Positions 1 to 9,366 of a stretch of DNA of 64,000 bases are shown here, piece by piece. This stretch comes from Sphingosinicella sp. BN140058 (GTDB lineage: Bacteria > Pseudomonadota > Alphaproteobacteria > Sphingomonadales > Sphingomonadaceae): assembly GCF_004135585.1 (NCBI RefSeq), contig NZ_CP035501.1, positions 1,661,001-1,725,000 on the forward strand, read 5' to 3'. A program made the position numbers and the translations under genes. A model generated the notes under the pieces. That model worked only from the letters and a program-made list of their open reading frames with translations, was not told the origin of the DNA and did not search any database. Each line of letters begins with the position of its first letter. Position 1 is the first letter of the stretch.

Positions 1-2058
1 GGCGGCGAGGATGCGGTCGCGCGCCCGAGCGAGCTCCTCATAGGTCGAGCCCGCGATGACGAAGTTGATCGGCTGGCCGCGGCCGCGGCCGATCGACGAG
101 CGCATCGTCGCATTGCCGCGGATCGTCGGCAGCTCGGCGAGACGCTTGTTGACCTCGCCGACGACCTCCTGGGTGGTTTCGGTGCGATCCTCCCACGGCC
201 GCAGGAAGATGATGAACCGGCCCGAGTTGAAGTCGTCGCTGGCGCCGAAGCCTCCCGGCGTGCGCTGGATGACGTTGCGGACCGCGCCCTCGCGGGTCAG
301 CGGCAGCAACTTGTCCTGGGCCTCCAGCATGTAGCGGTCCATCTCGGCAAAGCCGGTGCCCTCCGGCGCGGAGATGCTCGCTTCGAGGATGCCGACATCC
401 TCGGCCGGCACCAGCTCGGACTGCAGCGTGGTGAACAGATAACCGGTGCTGCCGAGCAACAGGGCGAGCAGCAGGAAGGCCGTCTTGGGACGCCCCAGCG
501 CCCGTTCGAGGCCGCTTCCGTAGCGGCTCTCGAGGCGTTTGAACCGTTCATCGAGCCAGGCGGCGAAGCGTCCGCGAGTCTCGTGGCGGAGCAGCTTGGA
601 ACACAGCATCGGCGTCAGGCTGAGGGCCAGGAAGCCGGAAAAGGCGACGGCGCCGATCATCGCCACGGCGAGCTCGCGGAACAGAAGGCCGGTTTGCCCG
701 GCGATGAACATCACCGGCACGAACACCGCGCAGATCACCAGGGTGGTCGAGACGATTGCGAAGCCGACCTGGCGGGTGCCCTCGAACGCTGCGGCGAGCG
801 GCGGCTCGCCTTCCTCGATGCGGTGATAGACGTTCTCGAGCACGACGATGGCGTCGTCGACGACGATGCCGATGGCGAGGACGAGCGCGAGCAGGGTGAG
901 CAGGTTGATCGAGAAGCCGACCGCCCACAGCACCGCGAACGAGGCCATCAGGCAGAGCGGTACGGTGATCGCCGGGATCAGGGTGGCGCGCCAGCTGCCG
1001 AGGAACAGGAAGATGACGATGACGACCAGCACCGCCGCTTCGAACAGGGTGTGGTAGACGCCGTCGATCGCCCGGCTGATGAACAGGCTCTCGTCGGACG
1101 CGACCGTCACCGTCATGCCGTCGGGCAGGTTGGGCTTTATCTGCTCGGCGAGCGCCTTGGCGGCGTCGGCGACCGCGAGGGTGTTGGCGCCGGACTGGCG
1201 GACGATGCCGAGCCCGACCGACGAGGCGCCGTTGTTGCGGAAGGCCGAATAGGGATTTTCAGGCCCCTGCTCGACCCGGGCGACGTCGCCCAGCCGCACC
1301 AGATAGCCGTTGCCGCCGCGGCCGACGATCAGCCGGGTGAATTCCTGCGGAGTCGCGAACGGCCGGTTGACCCGCAGGGTGACATTCTGCGCCGCGGATT
1401 CGAGCCGTCCCGCGGGTAGCTCGACATTCTGGCTGCGCAGACCCTGCTCGACATCGGCCGGGGTGAGCCCGAAAGCGGCGAGCCGTTCCGGTTTCAGCCA
1501 GATCCGCATCGCCGGCCGCGCCTCGCCGCCGATGAACACCCGCGCGACCCCGTCGAGCGACGAGAAACGGTCGAGCACCGTCCGATCAATATAATCGGAG
1601 AGCTGGAGCTGGTTCCAGCCCGGCTTGGAGAAGACCAGGAACAGGATCGGCGAGGCATCGGCGTCGACCTTGCGCACCTCCGAAGGCAGCGCCTCCTCGG
1701 GCAAATCCTGGGCGGCGCCGCCGATCCGGTCACGCACGTCATTGGCGGCTTCGTCGACCGAGCGGCCCGGCGTGAATTCGACCGAGATCTCGGACTGGCC
1801 GTCGCGCGAGCGCGATGTGATCGTCTGCAGGCCCTCGATCCCCGAAAGCCGTTCCTCGATCACCTGGGTAATCCGGCTCTCGACGACGCTGGCGGCGGCG
1901 CCGGTATAGATGGTGGTGATCGACACCACCGGCGGATCGACGTCGGGATACTCGCGCACCGACAGCGAGAAGAATCCGACCAGGCCGATCACCGCGATCA
2001 GGATCGCGAGGACCGCCGCGAACACCGGCCGCCGGACCGAGACGTCGGAGAGCATCAT
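1..2058 (-). CDS. RND efflux pump inner-membrane subunit (AcrB/HAE1 family), 3' end outside window
   Basis: Proton-driven resistance-nodulation-division transporter that exports drugs or other hydrophobic compounds with a membrane-fusion adaptor and an outer-membrane channel. About 686 N-terminal residues are in the window; the family is usually near 1040, so roughly a third is missing beyond base 1. The N-terminus MMLSDVSVRRPVF leads into TM1, followed by the porter-domain segment VREYPDVDPP. A later TM segment carries VVDDAIVVLENVYHR, matching the conserved Asp pair of the proton relay. This is the HAE1 drug-efflux type rather than the CzcA metal type. The ATG at 2058 lies 4 bases after the stop of the adaptor gene, so the two form an operon. 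Confidence 0.93.
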   Translation of the reverse strand, partial: MMLSDVSVRRPVFAAVLAILIAVIGLVGFFSLSVREYPDVDPPVVSITTIYTGAAASVVESRITQVIEERLSGIEGLQTITSRSRDGQSEISVEFTPGRSVDEAANDVRDRIGGAAQDLPEEALPSEVRKVDADASPILFLVFSKPGWNQLQLSDYIDRTVLDRFSSLDGVARVFIGGEARPAMRIWLKPERLAAFGLTPADVEQGLRSQNVELPAGRLESAAQNVTLRVNRPFATPQEFTRLIVGRGGNGYLVRLGDVARVEQGPENPYSAFRNNGASSVGLGIVRQSGANTLAVADAAKALAEQIKPNLPDGMTVTVASDESLFISRAIDGVYHTLFEAAVLVVIVIFLFLGSWRATLIPAITVPLCLMASFAVLWAVGFSINLLTLLALVLAIGIVVDDAIVVLENVYHRIEEGEPPLAAAFEGTRQVGFAIVSTTLVICAVFVPVMFIAGQTGLLFRELAVAMIGAVAFSGFLALSLTPMLCSKLLRHETRGRFAAWLDERFKRLESRYGSGLERALGRPKTAFLLLALLLGSTGYLFTTLQSELVPAEDVGILEASISAPEGTGFAEMDRYMLEAQDKLLPLTREGAVRNVIQRTPGGFGASDDFNSGRFIIFLRPWEDRTETTQEVVGEVNKRLAELPTIRGNATMRSSIGRGRGQPINFVIAGSTYEELARARDRILAA

Positions 2059-2062
2059 CGGC

Positions 2063-3127
2063 TCAGCCCCCTGCGGGCTTCGGCGCGCCCGCGGCGGGGC
2101 CGGCCAGCTTTACCTTCATTCCATCGGACAGTTTGACGACGCCGTCGGTGACCACCTTTTCACCCGGCTTCAGTCCTTCGCGCACCTCGATCAGGCCGTT
2201 GCTGCGAAGGCCGGTCTTGATCTCGGTGCGGCGCGCTGCGCCGTCGCCGGCGACGACATAGACGAAGCGGCGATCGCCCTCGCCGACGACGGCGAGCTCG
2301 GGCACTGCCAGCGACAGCCGCGGCGCCTGTTCGATCGAGACGGTGAGCAGCATGCCGGGCTTCAGCCGGCCGTCCGGATTGGGCAGCCGCGCCCGCACGG
2401 TGACGGCGCGGGTGTTCGGATCGATCACCGGATCGACGGTCGCGATCTGGCCGCGGAAGGGCTGGTCCGGATAGGCGGCGGATCGTGCTTCGATGGTGAG
2501 GCCCGGCCGGATCGTCGCCAGCACCGTCTCCGGCACCGGGAAATCGAGCTTGATCGTCGAGACGTCGCTGATCGTCGCGATCGGCGTTCCCGAATTGACC
2601 ACGGCGCCGGCCGAGATGGTGCGCAGCGAGACCCAGCCGGCGAACGGCGCCCGGATCACGCGCTCGCCGATCGTCGCGCTCGCCTGCGAGGCCTGGGCGC
2701 GGGCGGCGGCGGCGGAGGCGGTCTGCGCGTCGAGGTTGGACTGGGTGGCGAAGCCGCGCTGGCGCAGCGCCTCGATGCGGCTGAGCTGCTGCTGCGCCTC
2801 GCGGGCACGGGCCTGCGCCTCTGCGAGCTGGGCGGTCTGCTGCCCTTGCGCGAGCACCGCGATGATCTGCCCCTTGCGGACATATTGGCCATCGTCGAAG
2901 CCGAGGCGAACGATGCGCTCGGTCACCGGCGCGGACAGGGTCACCTGTTCGTTGGCGACGGCGGTGCCGACCGCCTCGACGGTCTGGACGAAGCGCGTCG
3001 TCGAGGCCGCCGCCGCCTTGACGAGCGGCGGCTGGCGATTGCGGCCGCCTTTGTCGTCGCTACCGTTCCCGCAGGCGGCGAGCGAAGCCAGAAGCGCCGC
3101 CACCAGGAAGATCCGGAAAGTGGGCAC
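2063..3127 (-). CDS. RND efflux periplasmic adaptor lipoprotein (HlyD/MFP family)
   Basis: Membrane-fusion protein (354 aa) that links the adjacent RND pump to an outer-membrane channel. The N-terminus is a lipoprotein signal with lipobox LAAC (Cys19), so it should be lipid-anchored in the inner membrane. The order is barrel/lipoyl half (VTLSAPVTERIVRLGFDDGQ), a helical hairpin with LAEAQARAREAQQQLSRIEAL, the second lipoyl half (IRAPFAGWVSLR) and a beta-barrel domain. It is the first gene of the pump operon; no regulator is beside it. Confidence 0.93.
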   Translation of the reverse strand: MPTFRIFLVAALLASLAACGNGSDDKGGRNRQPPLVKAAAASTTRFVQTVEAVGTAVANEQVTLSAPVTERIVRLGFDDGQYVRKGQIIAVLAQGQQTAQLAEAQARAREAQQQLSRIEALRQRGFATQSNLDAQTASAAAARAQASQASATIGERVIRAPFAGWVSLRTISAGAVVNSGTPIATISDVSTIKLDFPVPETVLATIRPGLTIEARSAAYPDQPFRGQIATVDPVIDPNTRAVTVRARLPNPDGRLKPGMLLTVSIEQAPRLSLAVPELAVVGEGDRRFVYVVAGDGAARRTEIKTGLRSNGLIEVREGLKPGEKVVTDGVVKLSDGMKVKLAGPAAGAPKPAGG

Positions 3128-3206
3128 GAAACATGTCGCTAACCGAGCGGCCGGGTGGGATCAACCCCGTTGCAGATCGCGATTGGTCCGCCGAGGCAGC
3201 GATGCC

Positions 3207-3815
3207 TCACTCGCCTTGGCGCTTTACCGAATTGAAGAAGCTGTCGATTTCCGGACGGGGCGCCGGTTGCGCGACCGCCGCCGGAGGCGGCTGCGTATCG
3301 GCCGGTGTCGGCGGTGGCAGCGCCGGCTCCCCCGGCGGCGGGATTTCGGGGTTGGGGATCGTCTCGATCACGTTGCTCGCCGCCGCCTGCTGCAGCACCG
3401 GGCCGAGCCGCCGGAGGTCGTCGGGCGTCGCGCACCAGCGGATCCAGGCGTCGGCGAAGATGTCGGACGGATCCTCGAAGGCGATTGCCGGCGTCGCCGC
3501 CACTACCGCGATCGCGTTCGGCGTGACCACGAACGGCCGGAACGCGGTCGAACCTGCCGCGACTTCGCCGCAGGCGGCGCCGCCGGTGCCGGCGTGGAGG
3601 TTGCGGTAGCGGGCCGCCTTGGCGTCGGGCAGCACCGTTGCCATCGCCTGCTTCACCATCGCCTGAAGCTGCGCCGGATCGGGCGCGCTGCTCCCCACGG
3701 CGGCGTTCGTGACCAGCGCTTGCTGCGGCTCGGAGGCCGCGTCCACAACGCCCTCTTCCGCGGCGTCATTGTGACAGGCGGACAGCGACAGCAGAATCAG
3801 GCATAGCTTGCGCAT
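3207..3815 (-). CDS. Hypothetical lipoprotein
   Basis: Unrecognised protein of 202 aa. I chose the ATG at 3815 because it places MRKLCLILLSLSAC at the N-terminus, a short lipoprotein signal with lipobox LSAC; the frame stays open upstream but that part does not look like a signal. The middle contains two cysteines (TGGAACGEV and IRWCATPDD) and the C-terminal 60 residues are rich in Pro. It lies upstream of the RND adaptor on the same strand, 79 bases away. The signal is clear, the function is unknown. Confidence 0.65.
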   Translation of the reverse strand: MRKLCLILLSLSACHNDAAEEGVVDAASEPQQALVTNAAVGSSAPDPAQLQAMVKQAMATVLPDAKAARYRNLHAGTGGAACGEVAAGSTAFRPFVVTPNAIAVVAATPAIAFEDPSDIFADAWIRWCATPDDLRRLGPVLQQAAASNVIETIPNPEIPPPGEPALPPPTPADTQPPPAAVAQPAPRPEIDSFFNSVKRQGE

Positions 3816-3900
3816 TGCCCGACTTTGACGGGCGCGAAGCGATGTGAAAAGGTCCGAGCGCGGATACGATCCCATCCTGAGACGACCGGAGACGCCCCAC

Positions 3901-4740
3901 GTGCCTCGATGCCTGCCTTTCCTGCCGTCCACCGCCGCTTGCGCGGGCCTGTCGCTGGCCAGTCTGTCGCTGGCCGGATGCGCCGGCTACGCGTCCGATT
4001 ACTGGAAGCCGAAGAACGAGCTGATCGCCGCCCAGCTCGTCCGCTACGGCATGGCCGGCGATCAGGGCAAATGCGTCGAGACCAGGCTCACCGAAGGGCT
4101 CACCGTCTGGGAGCTGCGCCAGCTCTCCGATCTTGCCTCCCGGCTGCAGCCCGGCGGCAACAACCCGGCCGCGTTCGGACCGCGCGACTTTCTCTACATC
4201 GCCAGCCTCGTCGAGGATGCCGACGTCAAGCCGAAGACCGAAGCCGCAATCGCCGGCTGCGGTCTCGATGCGGCTGCGACCCCGACCGGCGCGCCCGCTC
4301 TCGAGGGGGCGGCGCCCGACGTCGCGCCTCCGGCCGCGCAAACGGCCTCTCAGCCCGGAGCGGCGGCAGTCCCGGAGAGCATGGCGAGCACGGCGAGCGC
4401 CGCCGGAGCGGCCGGGCCGCTCTGGGTCAATCTCGGCGCCGCCGCGACCGGGCAGGGCATTGCCGTCGACGCGACCAGCGTCACCCGCGGCCCGAGCTGG
4501 CGCCAGGCCTGGTTCCGGCTGCTCAATTCCGATCAGGGCGCCGTCGTCGGCGACATCGGCTACCTGCTCCGCATCGATTGCCCGGCGCGCACCATCACCG
4601 CCCATTCCGGCCGCAAATACGCCCCCGGCGGCGCTCTCACCGAGCAGAAGGATTATGAAAAGCCGGAAGGGCCGATGGCGATCGAGAAAGGCACCGTGAT
4701 CGAAGTGGCCTATCACGCACTCTGCGACGATCCGCGGTAA
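3901..4740 (+). CDS. Hypothetical lipoprotein with Ala/Pro-rich linker
   Basis: Unrecognised 279-aa protein. The GTG at 3901 is preferred over an ATG at 3844: it has a GGAG 10 bases upstream and gives a lipoprotein signal ending in LAGC. After the lipobox comes a domain of about 100 residues with conserved-looking Cys (QGKCVETRL, IAGCGLD), an Ala/Pro-rich linker, and a C-terminal domain of about 110 residues (WVNLGAAATGQGIAVDATS, then SWRQAWFRL) that resembles small surface-adhesin or stress-type domains in having W/F-rich beta strands. It is divergent from the lipoprotein gene at 3207-3815. Confidence 0.65.
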   Translation: MPRCLPFLPSTAACAGLSLASLSLAGCAGYASDYWKPKNELIAAQLVRYGMAGDQGKCVETRLTEGLTVWELRQLSDLASRLQPGGNNPAAFGPRDFLYIASLVEDADVKPKTEAAIAGCGLDAAATPTGAPALEGAAPDVAPPAAQTASQPGAAAVPESMASTASAAGAAGPLWVNLGAAATGQGIAVDATSVTRGPSWRQAWFRLLNSDQGAVVGDIGYLLRIDCPARTITAHSGRKYAPGGALTEQKDYEKPEGPMAIEKGTVIEVAYHALCDDPR

Positions 4741-4796
4741 GGGATTAGGTCAGGCCAGGAACGAACATCCTAATCTCCCCTCCAGCACCTTAATCT

Positions 4797-4820
4797 CCCC
4801 TCCAGGACTTCCTGGAGGGG
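4797..4820. repeat. 11-bp inverted repeat beside the IS insertion
   Basis: CCCCTCCAGGA (4797-4807) and TCCTGGAGGGG (4810-4820) are perfect inverted arms separated by 2 bases. A degenerate version, CCTCC...GGAGGGG, lies on the other side of the IS at about 6245-6265. It probably served as a terminator-like or dispersed palindrome after the lipoprotein gene, and the IS landed just beside it. Confidence 0.6.
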
Positions 4821-4829
4821 TGGGGGTGG

Positions 4830-4882
4830 TGTCCTGACCGGATAGGTTGGTGACGAAACCGACCGGTTACCTGGGTGACAGT
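4830..4882. repeat. Left terminal inverted repeat of the IS
   Basis: Left end, containing TGTCC, GGTTGGTGAC, GACCGGTTACCT and TGACAGTTCTC. It matches the complement of the right end at most of these positions, with a 2-base length difference near the tip. The outer limit is set by the GTGG target duplication; the inner limit is approximate. Confidence 0.75.
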
Positions 4883-4911
4883 TCTCTTATCGGCGAGGGA
4901 GGGCCTTGCCG

Positions 4912-6105
4912 ATGCCTTGGGCGGAGAGCTGTGCGATGGATCGACGAATGCAGTTCATTGGGGAGTGGCTTGAGGGTTTGTCGGCGACGACGGATCTGGC
5001 GGAGCGGTACGGGATCAGCCGCAAGACGGCCTACAAGTGGATTGGGCGCTATCGAGAGGCGGGCGCGGAAGGCTTGCGTGAGCGCAATTCTGCGCCGTTG
5101 AACCATGGCCGGTCGACGCCGGATGAGCAGGTGGCGCTGATCCTTGCTTTGAAGGACAGGAATAGGAGCTGGGGCCCGCTGAAGCTGGTCTCGAAGCTCA
5201 AGGAATTGCGACCTGATCTTTCATGGCCGGCACCGTCAACGGCGGGCGAGATTCTCAAGCGGGCAGGCCTGGTTGAGCGTCGTCGTCGGCGTCATCGTGT
5301 CCCGCCGACGTTGGGCGGCCTCACCGTTGCCGAGCAACCCAATCATGTCTGGGGCGTCGATCACAAGGGCTGGATCCGATTGAGCGATGGACAGCGTTGC
5401 GAGCCGCTGACGGTGACCGACAGCTTCTCGCGCTTCCTGGTTGCGATCGAAGCCTGTTCGAGCACGCGCTCGGCGGAAGCGAGGCCTGTTTTTGAGCGTG
5501 CATTTGCCGAATACGGCCTTCCACAGATCATCCGGTCCGACAACGGCACGCCGTTCGCGACAACGGGCGTCACGGGTCTGAGCGCGCTTGCGGTATGGTG
5601 GACCAAGCTTGGCATCCACCAGGAACGGATCGTGCCGGGAAAGCCGCAGCAGAACGGCCGGCACGAGCGCTTCCATCTCACCTTGAAGGAAGCAATGGAT
5701 CCGCCATCGGCTGATCGCGCGGTCCAAGCCGTGCGCTTCGAGGCGTTTCGCCAGGACTACAATCACGAGCGGCCGCATCAGGCGCTGAACCAGACGCCGC
5801 CGGCCCGGCACTACGCGCCGTCGCTGAGGCCGCTTCCGAAATGCTTGCCCGAGCCGGACTATCCCCGCGAAGCCGACATCCGCAAGGTGCGACCAAGCGG
5901 CGAGATCCGGTGGGGCGGTGACTCGATCTTCGTCTCCGAGACACTCATCGGCGAGTGGGTCGCGATCGAGGAGCAAGAGACCGGAGCTTTGCAGATGCGC
6001 TTCTACGCCCGGCCGATCGGCATCATCGACACCGTGCAGAAGCGACTGAAACGTTTGGGCGTGCCCGCGCGCGGGCACGCCCAAACGAAGGAGAGTGTCA
6101 ACTAG
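4912..6105 (+). CDS. IS481-family transposase
   Basis: DDE-type transposase of 397 aa that would move the surrounding element. The ATG at 4912 gives the typical start MPWAESCAMDRRM and has GGGAGGG 8 bases upstream. An N-terminal helix-turn-helix (DLAERYGISRKTAYKWIGRY, about residues 28-47) is followed by an rve integrase core with the three acidic residues in VWGVDHKGW, IIRSDNGTPF and QQNGRHERFH. The C-terminal part contains a second small DNA-binding or beta domain (GGDSIFVSETL). There is no frameshift or internal stop. Confidence 0.95.
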   Translation: MPWAESCAMDRRMQFIGEWLEGLSATTDLAERYGISRKTAYKWIGRYREAGAEGLRERNSAPLNHGRSTPDEQVALILALKDRNRSWGPLKLVSKLKELRPDLSWPAPSTAGEILKRAGLVERRRRRHRVPPTLGGLTVAEQPNHVWGVDHKGWIRLSDGQRCEPLTVTDSFSRFLVAIEACSSTRSAEARPVFERAFAEYGLPQIIRSDNGTPFATTGVTGLSALAVWWTKLGIHQERIVPGKPQQNGRHERFHLTLKEAMDPPSADRAVQAVRFEAFRQDYNHERPHQALNQTPPARHYAPSLRPLPKCLPEPDYPREADIRKVRPSGEIRWGGDSIFVSETLIGEWVAIEEQETGALQMRFYARPIGIIDTVQKRLKRLGVPARGHAQTKESVN

Positions 6106-6144
6106 GTATCCGGTCTAAACTGTTACCTAGGTATCAGCTGGACA
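6092..6144. repeat. Right terminal inverted repeat of the IS
   Basis: Right end overlapping the transposase stop codon. Read on the minus strand it gives TGTCC...GATACCTAGGTAAC...GACCGGATACCT...TTGACACTCTCC, parallel to the left end. The outer limit is fixed by the following GTGG; the inner limit is approximate. Confidence 0.75.
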
Positions 6145-6280
6145 GTGGCCCCTTCTTGTTTCCGCCGGAGAGCGACGTTCAGGAAGGACCACCCTCATGC
6201 GGCGCCATCTTGGACGGCGCGGGCGCGTTTCAGGCGCCACATCCTCCAAGAAGTCGTGGAGGGGTGCTGAACCTTATGCT

Positions 6281-7018
6281 TCACGCCCCCTTCGCCGCCG
6301 CCAGCAGAAACTCGACATTCCCTTCCGGCCCGGTGATCGGGCTCTGCTCGACACCCACGACGTTCCACCCGCGCGACTCCACCCACACCGTCGCAGCATC
6401 GCAGACGCGGGCGTGCACCGCGGGGTCGCGGACTACGCCGCCCTTGCCGATCTCGCCTCGCTCCGCTTCGAACTGCGGCTTGACCAGCGCCATCAGCCGG
6501 CCGCCGGGTCCGGCGAAATCGAGCGCGGTGTCGAGCACTTTGGCGAGCGAGATGAAGCTCGCGTCGCAGACGATGATGTCGACCGGCTCGGTGACGATGT
6601 CGCTGGTCAGGTATCGCGCATTGGTCTGTTCGTGGACGATCACGCGCGGATCCTGGCGCAATTTCCAGGCGAGCTGGTTGGTGCCGACATCGACCGCGAA
6701 GACCTTGGCCGCGCCGCGCTGGAGCAGCACGTCGGTGAAGCCGCCGGTCGACGATCCGACGTCGAGTCCGATGGCCCCGGTCACCTCCCAGCCGAAATGA
6801 TCGAGGGCATGGGCGAGCTTGATGCCGCCGCGCGACACCCAGGGATGCTCGCGCCCGCGCACCTCGAGCGGCGCGTCCGCCGCCAGCGGCTGGCCCGCTT
6901 TCTCGATCTTGCGCTCGCCCGAGAAAACCAGGCCCGCCAGGATCAGCGCCTGCGCCTTGGCCCGGCTCTCGACCAGCCCGCGATCGACGAGCATCTGATC
7001 GACACGAAGTTTCGCCAT
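6281..7018 (-). CDS. tlyA: TlyA-family rRNA methyltransferase / hemolysin A
   Basis: 245-aa protein combining an N-terminal S4 RNA-binding domain (MAKLRVDQMLVDRGLVESRA) with an FtsJ-like SAM methyltransferase domain (IGLDVGSSTGGFTDVLLQRG as motif I, VDIIVCDASFISL as motif IV, LVKPQFE). Members 2'-O-methylate cytidines in rRNA; some were first described as hemolysins. The start at 7018 is chosen because it begins the S4 domain directly; the frame stays open upstream. It lies on the same strand as dxs, about 300 bases downstream. The dxs-tlyA neighbourhood is common in bacteria. Confidence 0.93.
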   Translation of the reverse strand: MAKLRVDQMLVDRGLVESRAKAQALILAGLVFSGERKIEKAGQPLAADAPLEVRGREHPWVSRGGIKLAHALDHFGWEVTGAIGLDVGSSTGGFTDVLLQRGAAKVFAVDVGTNQLAWKLRQDPRVIVHEQTNARYLTSDIVTEPVDIIVCDASFISLAKVLDTALDFAGPGGRLMALVKPQFEAERGEIGKGGVVRDPAVHARVCDAATVWVESRGWNVVGVEQSPITGPEGNVEFLLAAAKGA

Positions 7019-7199
7019 CGCGCCGCCCTTAGCCGAACCGACGGACGCGCCGCCAGCGCCCACAAAAAAACCGCCCCCGTACGAGACGGAGGCGGCGACG
7101 GACCGGCGAGAGGCAGCCAAGCCCAAGTCGGAGGTATGAGGCGCCAGCCTAATAGAGTTTCCCGCCGCAACCGAGTGAAGAATGATCCGAAACGGAGTT

Positions 7200-7317
7200 C
7201 TCCTCTCCCTTCAGGGGAGAGAGCAGGGAGAGGGGGAGTCGGGGCAAGCTCGGCTTGGTCAGCGCTGCTCCACGTCAGAGCCCCTCTCCCTACCCTCTCC
7301 CCTTCAGGAGAGAGGGA
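7200..7317. repeat. CT/GA-rich palindromic repeat pair between tlyA and dxs
   Basis: The 299-base gap between tlyA and dxs has no gene. It holds TCTCCCTTCAGGGGAGAGAG near 7204-7223 and an opposite-facing CTCTCCCCTTCAGGAGAGAG near 7295-7314. Each half is a small palindrome and the two halves form a larger inverted repeat. This type is frequent between genes in sphingomonads. The part next to the dxs stop could also act as its terminator, but there is no clear T tract. Confidence 0.6.
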
Positions 7318-9243
7318 CTAGGCCCGCGCTTCTTCGATGACGCCGGTACTGTTGTGGCGGAGGGCTTTCAGGACGGCGTCGACGATGCCGGCGGCATCGA
7401 GGCCGGCGTCGGCATATTGCTTCTCCGGCTTGTCCTGGTCCTGATAGGTGTCGGGCAGGCGCAAGGTTCGGAGCTTGAGGCCGGCGTCGATCAGGCCCTG
7501 GTCGCTGGCGAGGGTGAGGACATGGGCGCCGAGGCCTCCGACCGCTGCTTCCTCGACGGTGACCGCGACTTCGTGGGTGGTGAGCAGGCGCCGGATCAAT
7601 TCGCTGTCGAGCGGCTTGGCGAAGCGCAGATCGGCGACGCTGGTCGAAAGGCCGCGCGCGTCGAGGATCTCGGCGGCCTTGAGCGCCTCCTCCAGGCGGG
7701 TGCCTAGCGACAGGATGGCGACCTTCTTGCCTTCGCGGACGATCCGGCCCTTGCCGATCTCGAGCCGCTGCGGAGTCGCCGGGAGCGGTACGCCGGTGCC
7801 GTTGCCGCGCGGATAGCGGACCGCCGAGGGGCCGCTGTCGTGCAGCGCCATGGTGTGGACCATGTGGACCAGTTCGGCTTCGTCCGCCGCCGCCATCACC
7901 ACCATGTTGGGCAGGGTGCACAGATAAGCGAGATCGAAGCTGCCGGCGTGGGTGGCGCCGTCGGCACCGACCAGGCCGGCGCGGTCCATTGCGAAGCGGA
8001 CCGGCAGATTCTGGATCGAGACGTCGTGGACCACCTGATCGTAGGCGCGCTGAAGGAAGGTCGAATAGATCGCGACGAACGGCCGATATCCCTGCGCGGC
8101 GAGGCCGGCGGCGAAGGTGACGGCATGCTGTTCGGCGATGCCGACGTCGAAGCTGCGCTCGGGGAATTGCGCCTGGAACGTGTCAAGGCCGGTGCCGGAC
8201 GGCATCGCCGCGGTGATCGCGACGATCTTGTCGTCGCGTGTCCCTTCCGCGATCAGCGCCTTGGCGAACACGCCGGTATAGCTTGGCGGGCCGGCCGGCG
8301 CCTTGGCCTGCTCGCCGGAAATCACGTCGAACTTCTGGACGCCGTGATATTTGTCCGCTGCCGCCTCGGCCGGGCCATAACCCTTGCCCTTCTTGGTGAC
8401 GACGTGGATCAGCATCGGCCCTTCGGCGGCGTCGCGGACGTTTTCCAGGATCGGGATCAGGGCGTCGAGATCGTGCCCGTCGACCGGCCCAACATAATAG
8501 AAGCCGAGCTCCTCGAACAAGGTGCCGCCGGTAACCATGCCGCGGCTGTATTCGTCGGCCTTGCGGGCGGCGCGGTGCAGCGGATCGGGCAGCTTGCGCG
8601 CCACTCGCCGCGCGAAGCCGCGCAGGCCGAGGAACGGGCCGGAAGACACGAGACGGGCGAGGTAGGAGGACAGGCCGCCGACCGGCGGCGCGATCGACAT
8701 GTCGTTGTCGTTGAGGATCACGATCAGCCGGTTGCCGGCCGCCTCGGCATTGTTCATCGCCTCATAGGCCATGCCGGCGGACATCGCGCCGTCGCCGATC
8801 ACCGCGATCGCGCGGCCGGGTGCGCCGGCGAGCTTGTTGGCGACGGCGAAGCCGAGCGCAGCGGAAATCGAGGTCGAGCTGTGCGCCGCTCCGAACGGAT
8901 CATATTCGCTCTCGGAGCGCTTGGTGAAGCCGCTGAGCCCGCCGCCCTGGCGCAACGTGCGGATCCGCTCGCGGCGGCCGGTCAGGATCTTGTGCGGATA
9001 GGCCTGGTGGCCGACGTCCCAGATCAGCCGATCGTCCGGCGTGTTGAACACATAGTGCAACGCGACGGTGAGTTCGACCACGCCGAGGCCGGCGCCGAGG
9101 TGACCGCCGGTGACCGAGACCGCCGAGATCGTCTCGTCGCGGAGCTCGTCGGCAAGCTGGCGCAGCTGATCCGGGCGAAGCTTGCGCAGCTGGTGCGGAG
9201 TCGGAACGGTGTCGAGCAAAGGCGTATTCGGACGTTCGGTCAT
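7318..9243 (-). CDS. dxs: 1-deoxy-D-xylulose-5-phosphate synthase
   Basis: Condenses pyruvate with glyceraldehyde 3-phosphate to DXP, the first step of the non-mevalonate isoprenoid pathway and a precursor for thiamine and pyridoxal. The length of 641 aa is normal. The N-terminal thiamine-diphosphate domain carries [16 protein letters not shown] and the GDG-N signature [16 protein letters not shown]. The pyrimidine-binding domain contains [15 protein letters not shown] and [17 protein letters not shown], and a transketolase C-terminal domain follows. The ATG at 9243 gives [13 protein letters not shown]. It is a single gene with tlyA downstream. Confidence 0.97.
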   Translation of the reverse strand: MTERPNTPLLDTVPTPHQLRKLRPDQLRQLADELRDETISAVSVTGGHLGAGLGVVELTVALHYVFNTPDDRLIWDVGHQAYPHKILTGRRERIRTLRQGGGLSGFTKRSESEYDPFGAAHSSTSISAALGFAVANKLAGAPGRAIAVIGDGAMSAGMAYEAMNNAEAAGNRLIVILNDNDMSIAPPVGGLSSYLARLVSSGPFLGLRGFARRVARKLPDPLHRAARKADEYSRGMVTGGTLFEELGFYYVGPVDGHDLDALIPILENVRDAAEGPMLIHVVTKKGKGYGPAEAAADKYHGVQKFDVISGEQAKAPAGPPSYTGVFAKALIAEGTRDDKIVAITAAMPSGTGLDTFQAQFPERSFDVGIAEQHAVTFAAGLAAQGYRPFVAIYSTFLQRAYDQVVHDVSIQNLPVRFAMDRAGLVGADGATHAGSFDLAYLCTLPNMVVMAAADEAELVHMVHTMALHDSGPSAVRYPRGNGTGVPLPATPQRLEIGKGRIVREGKKVAILSLGTRLEEALKAAEILDARGLSTSVADLRFAKPLDSELIRRLLTTHEVAVTVEEAAVGGLGAHVLTLASDQGLIDAGLKLRTLRLPDTYQDQDKPEKQYADAGLDAAGIVDAVLKALRHNSTGVIEEARA

Positions 9244-9366
9244 GATCTTACGCTAAAAATCCCTGTGCCTCCCCCGCTACTCCAAAGCGGCTGCGCTGTC
9301 GAATGAGCAATTGGTGCAGGGCCGGTGGAGGTCGGCCCCCCGCGCGAACGACCTGGCGATGCGGGA

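Larger units (their letters stand above)
4830..6144 (+). mobile_element. Complete IS481-family insertion sequence (1315 bp)
   Basis: The element begins TGTCC at 4830 and ends GGACA at 6144. Both ends are flanked by GTGG (4826-4829 and 6145-6148), a 4-bp target duplication. The first and last ~50 bases are imperfect inverted repeats sharing GACCGG, TACCT and TGACA blocks in the same order. One intact transposase gene fills the element. The intact ends, target duplication and full-length transposase argue for a recent, possibly active insertion. It sits between a lipoprotein gene and tlyA without breaking a recognisable gene. Confidence 0.9.

Noticed and set aside
4741-4829. Possible gene broken by the IS insertion
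   Set aside because: Joining the flanks at 4829 and 6149 gives no open frame with protein-like content; the target looks intergenic and repetitive.
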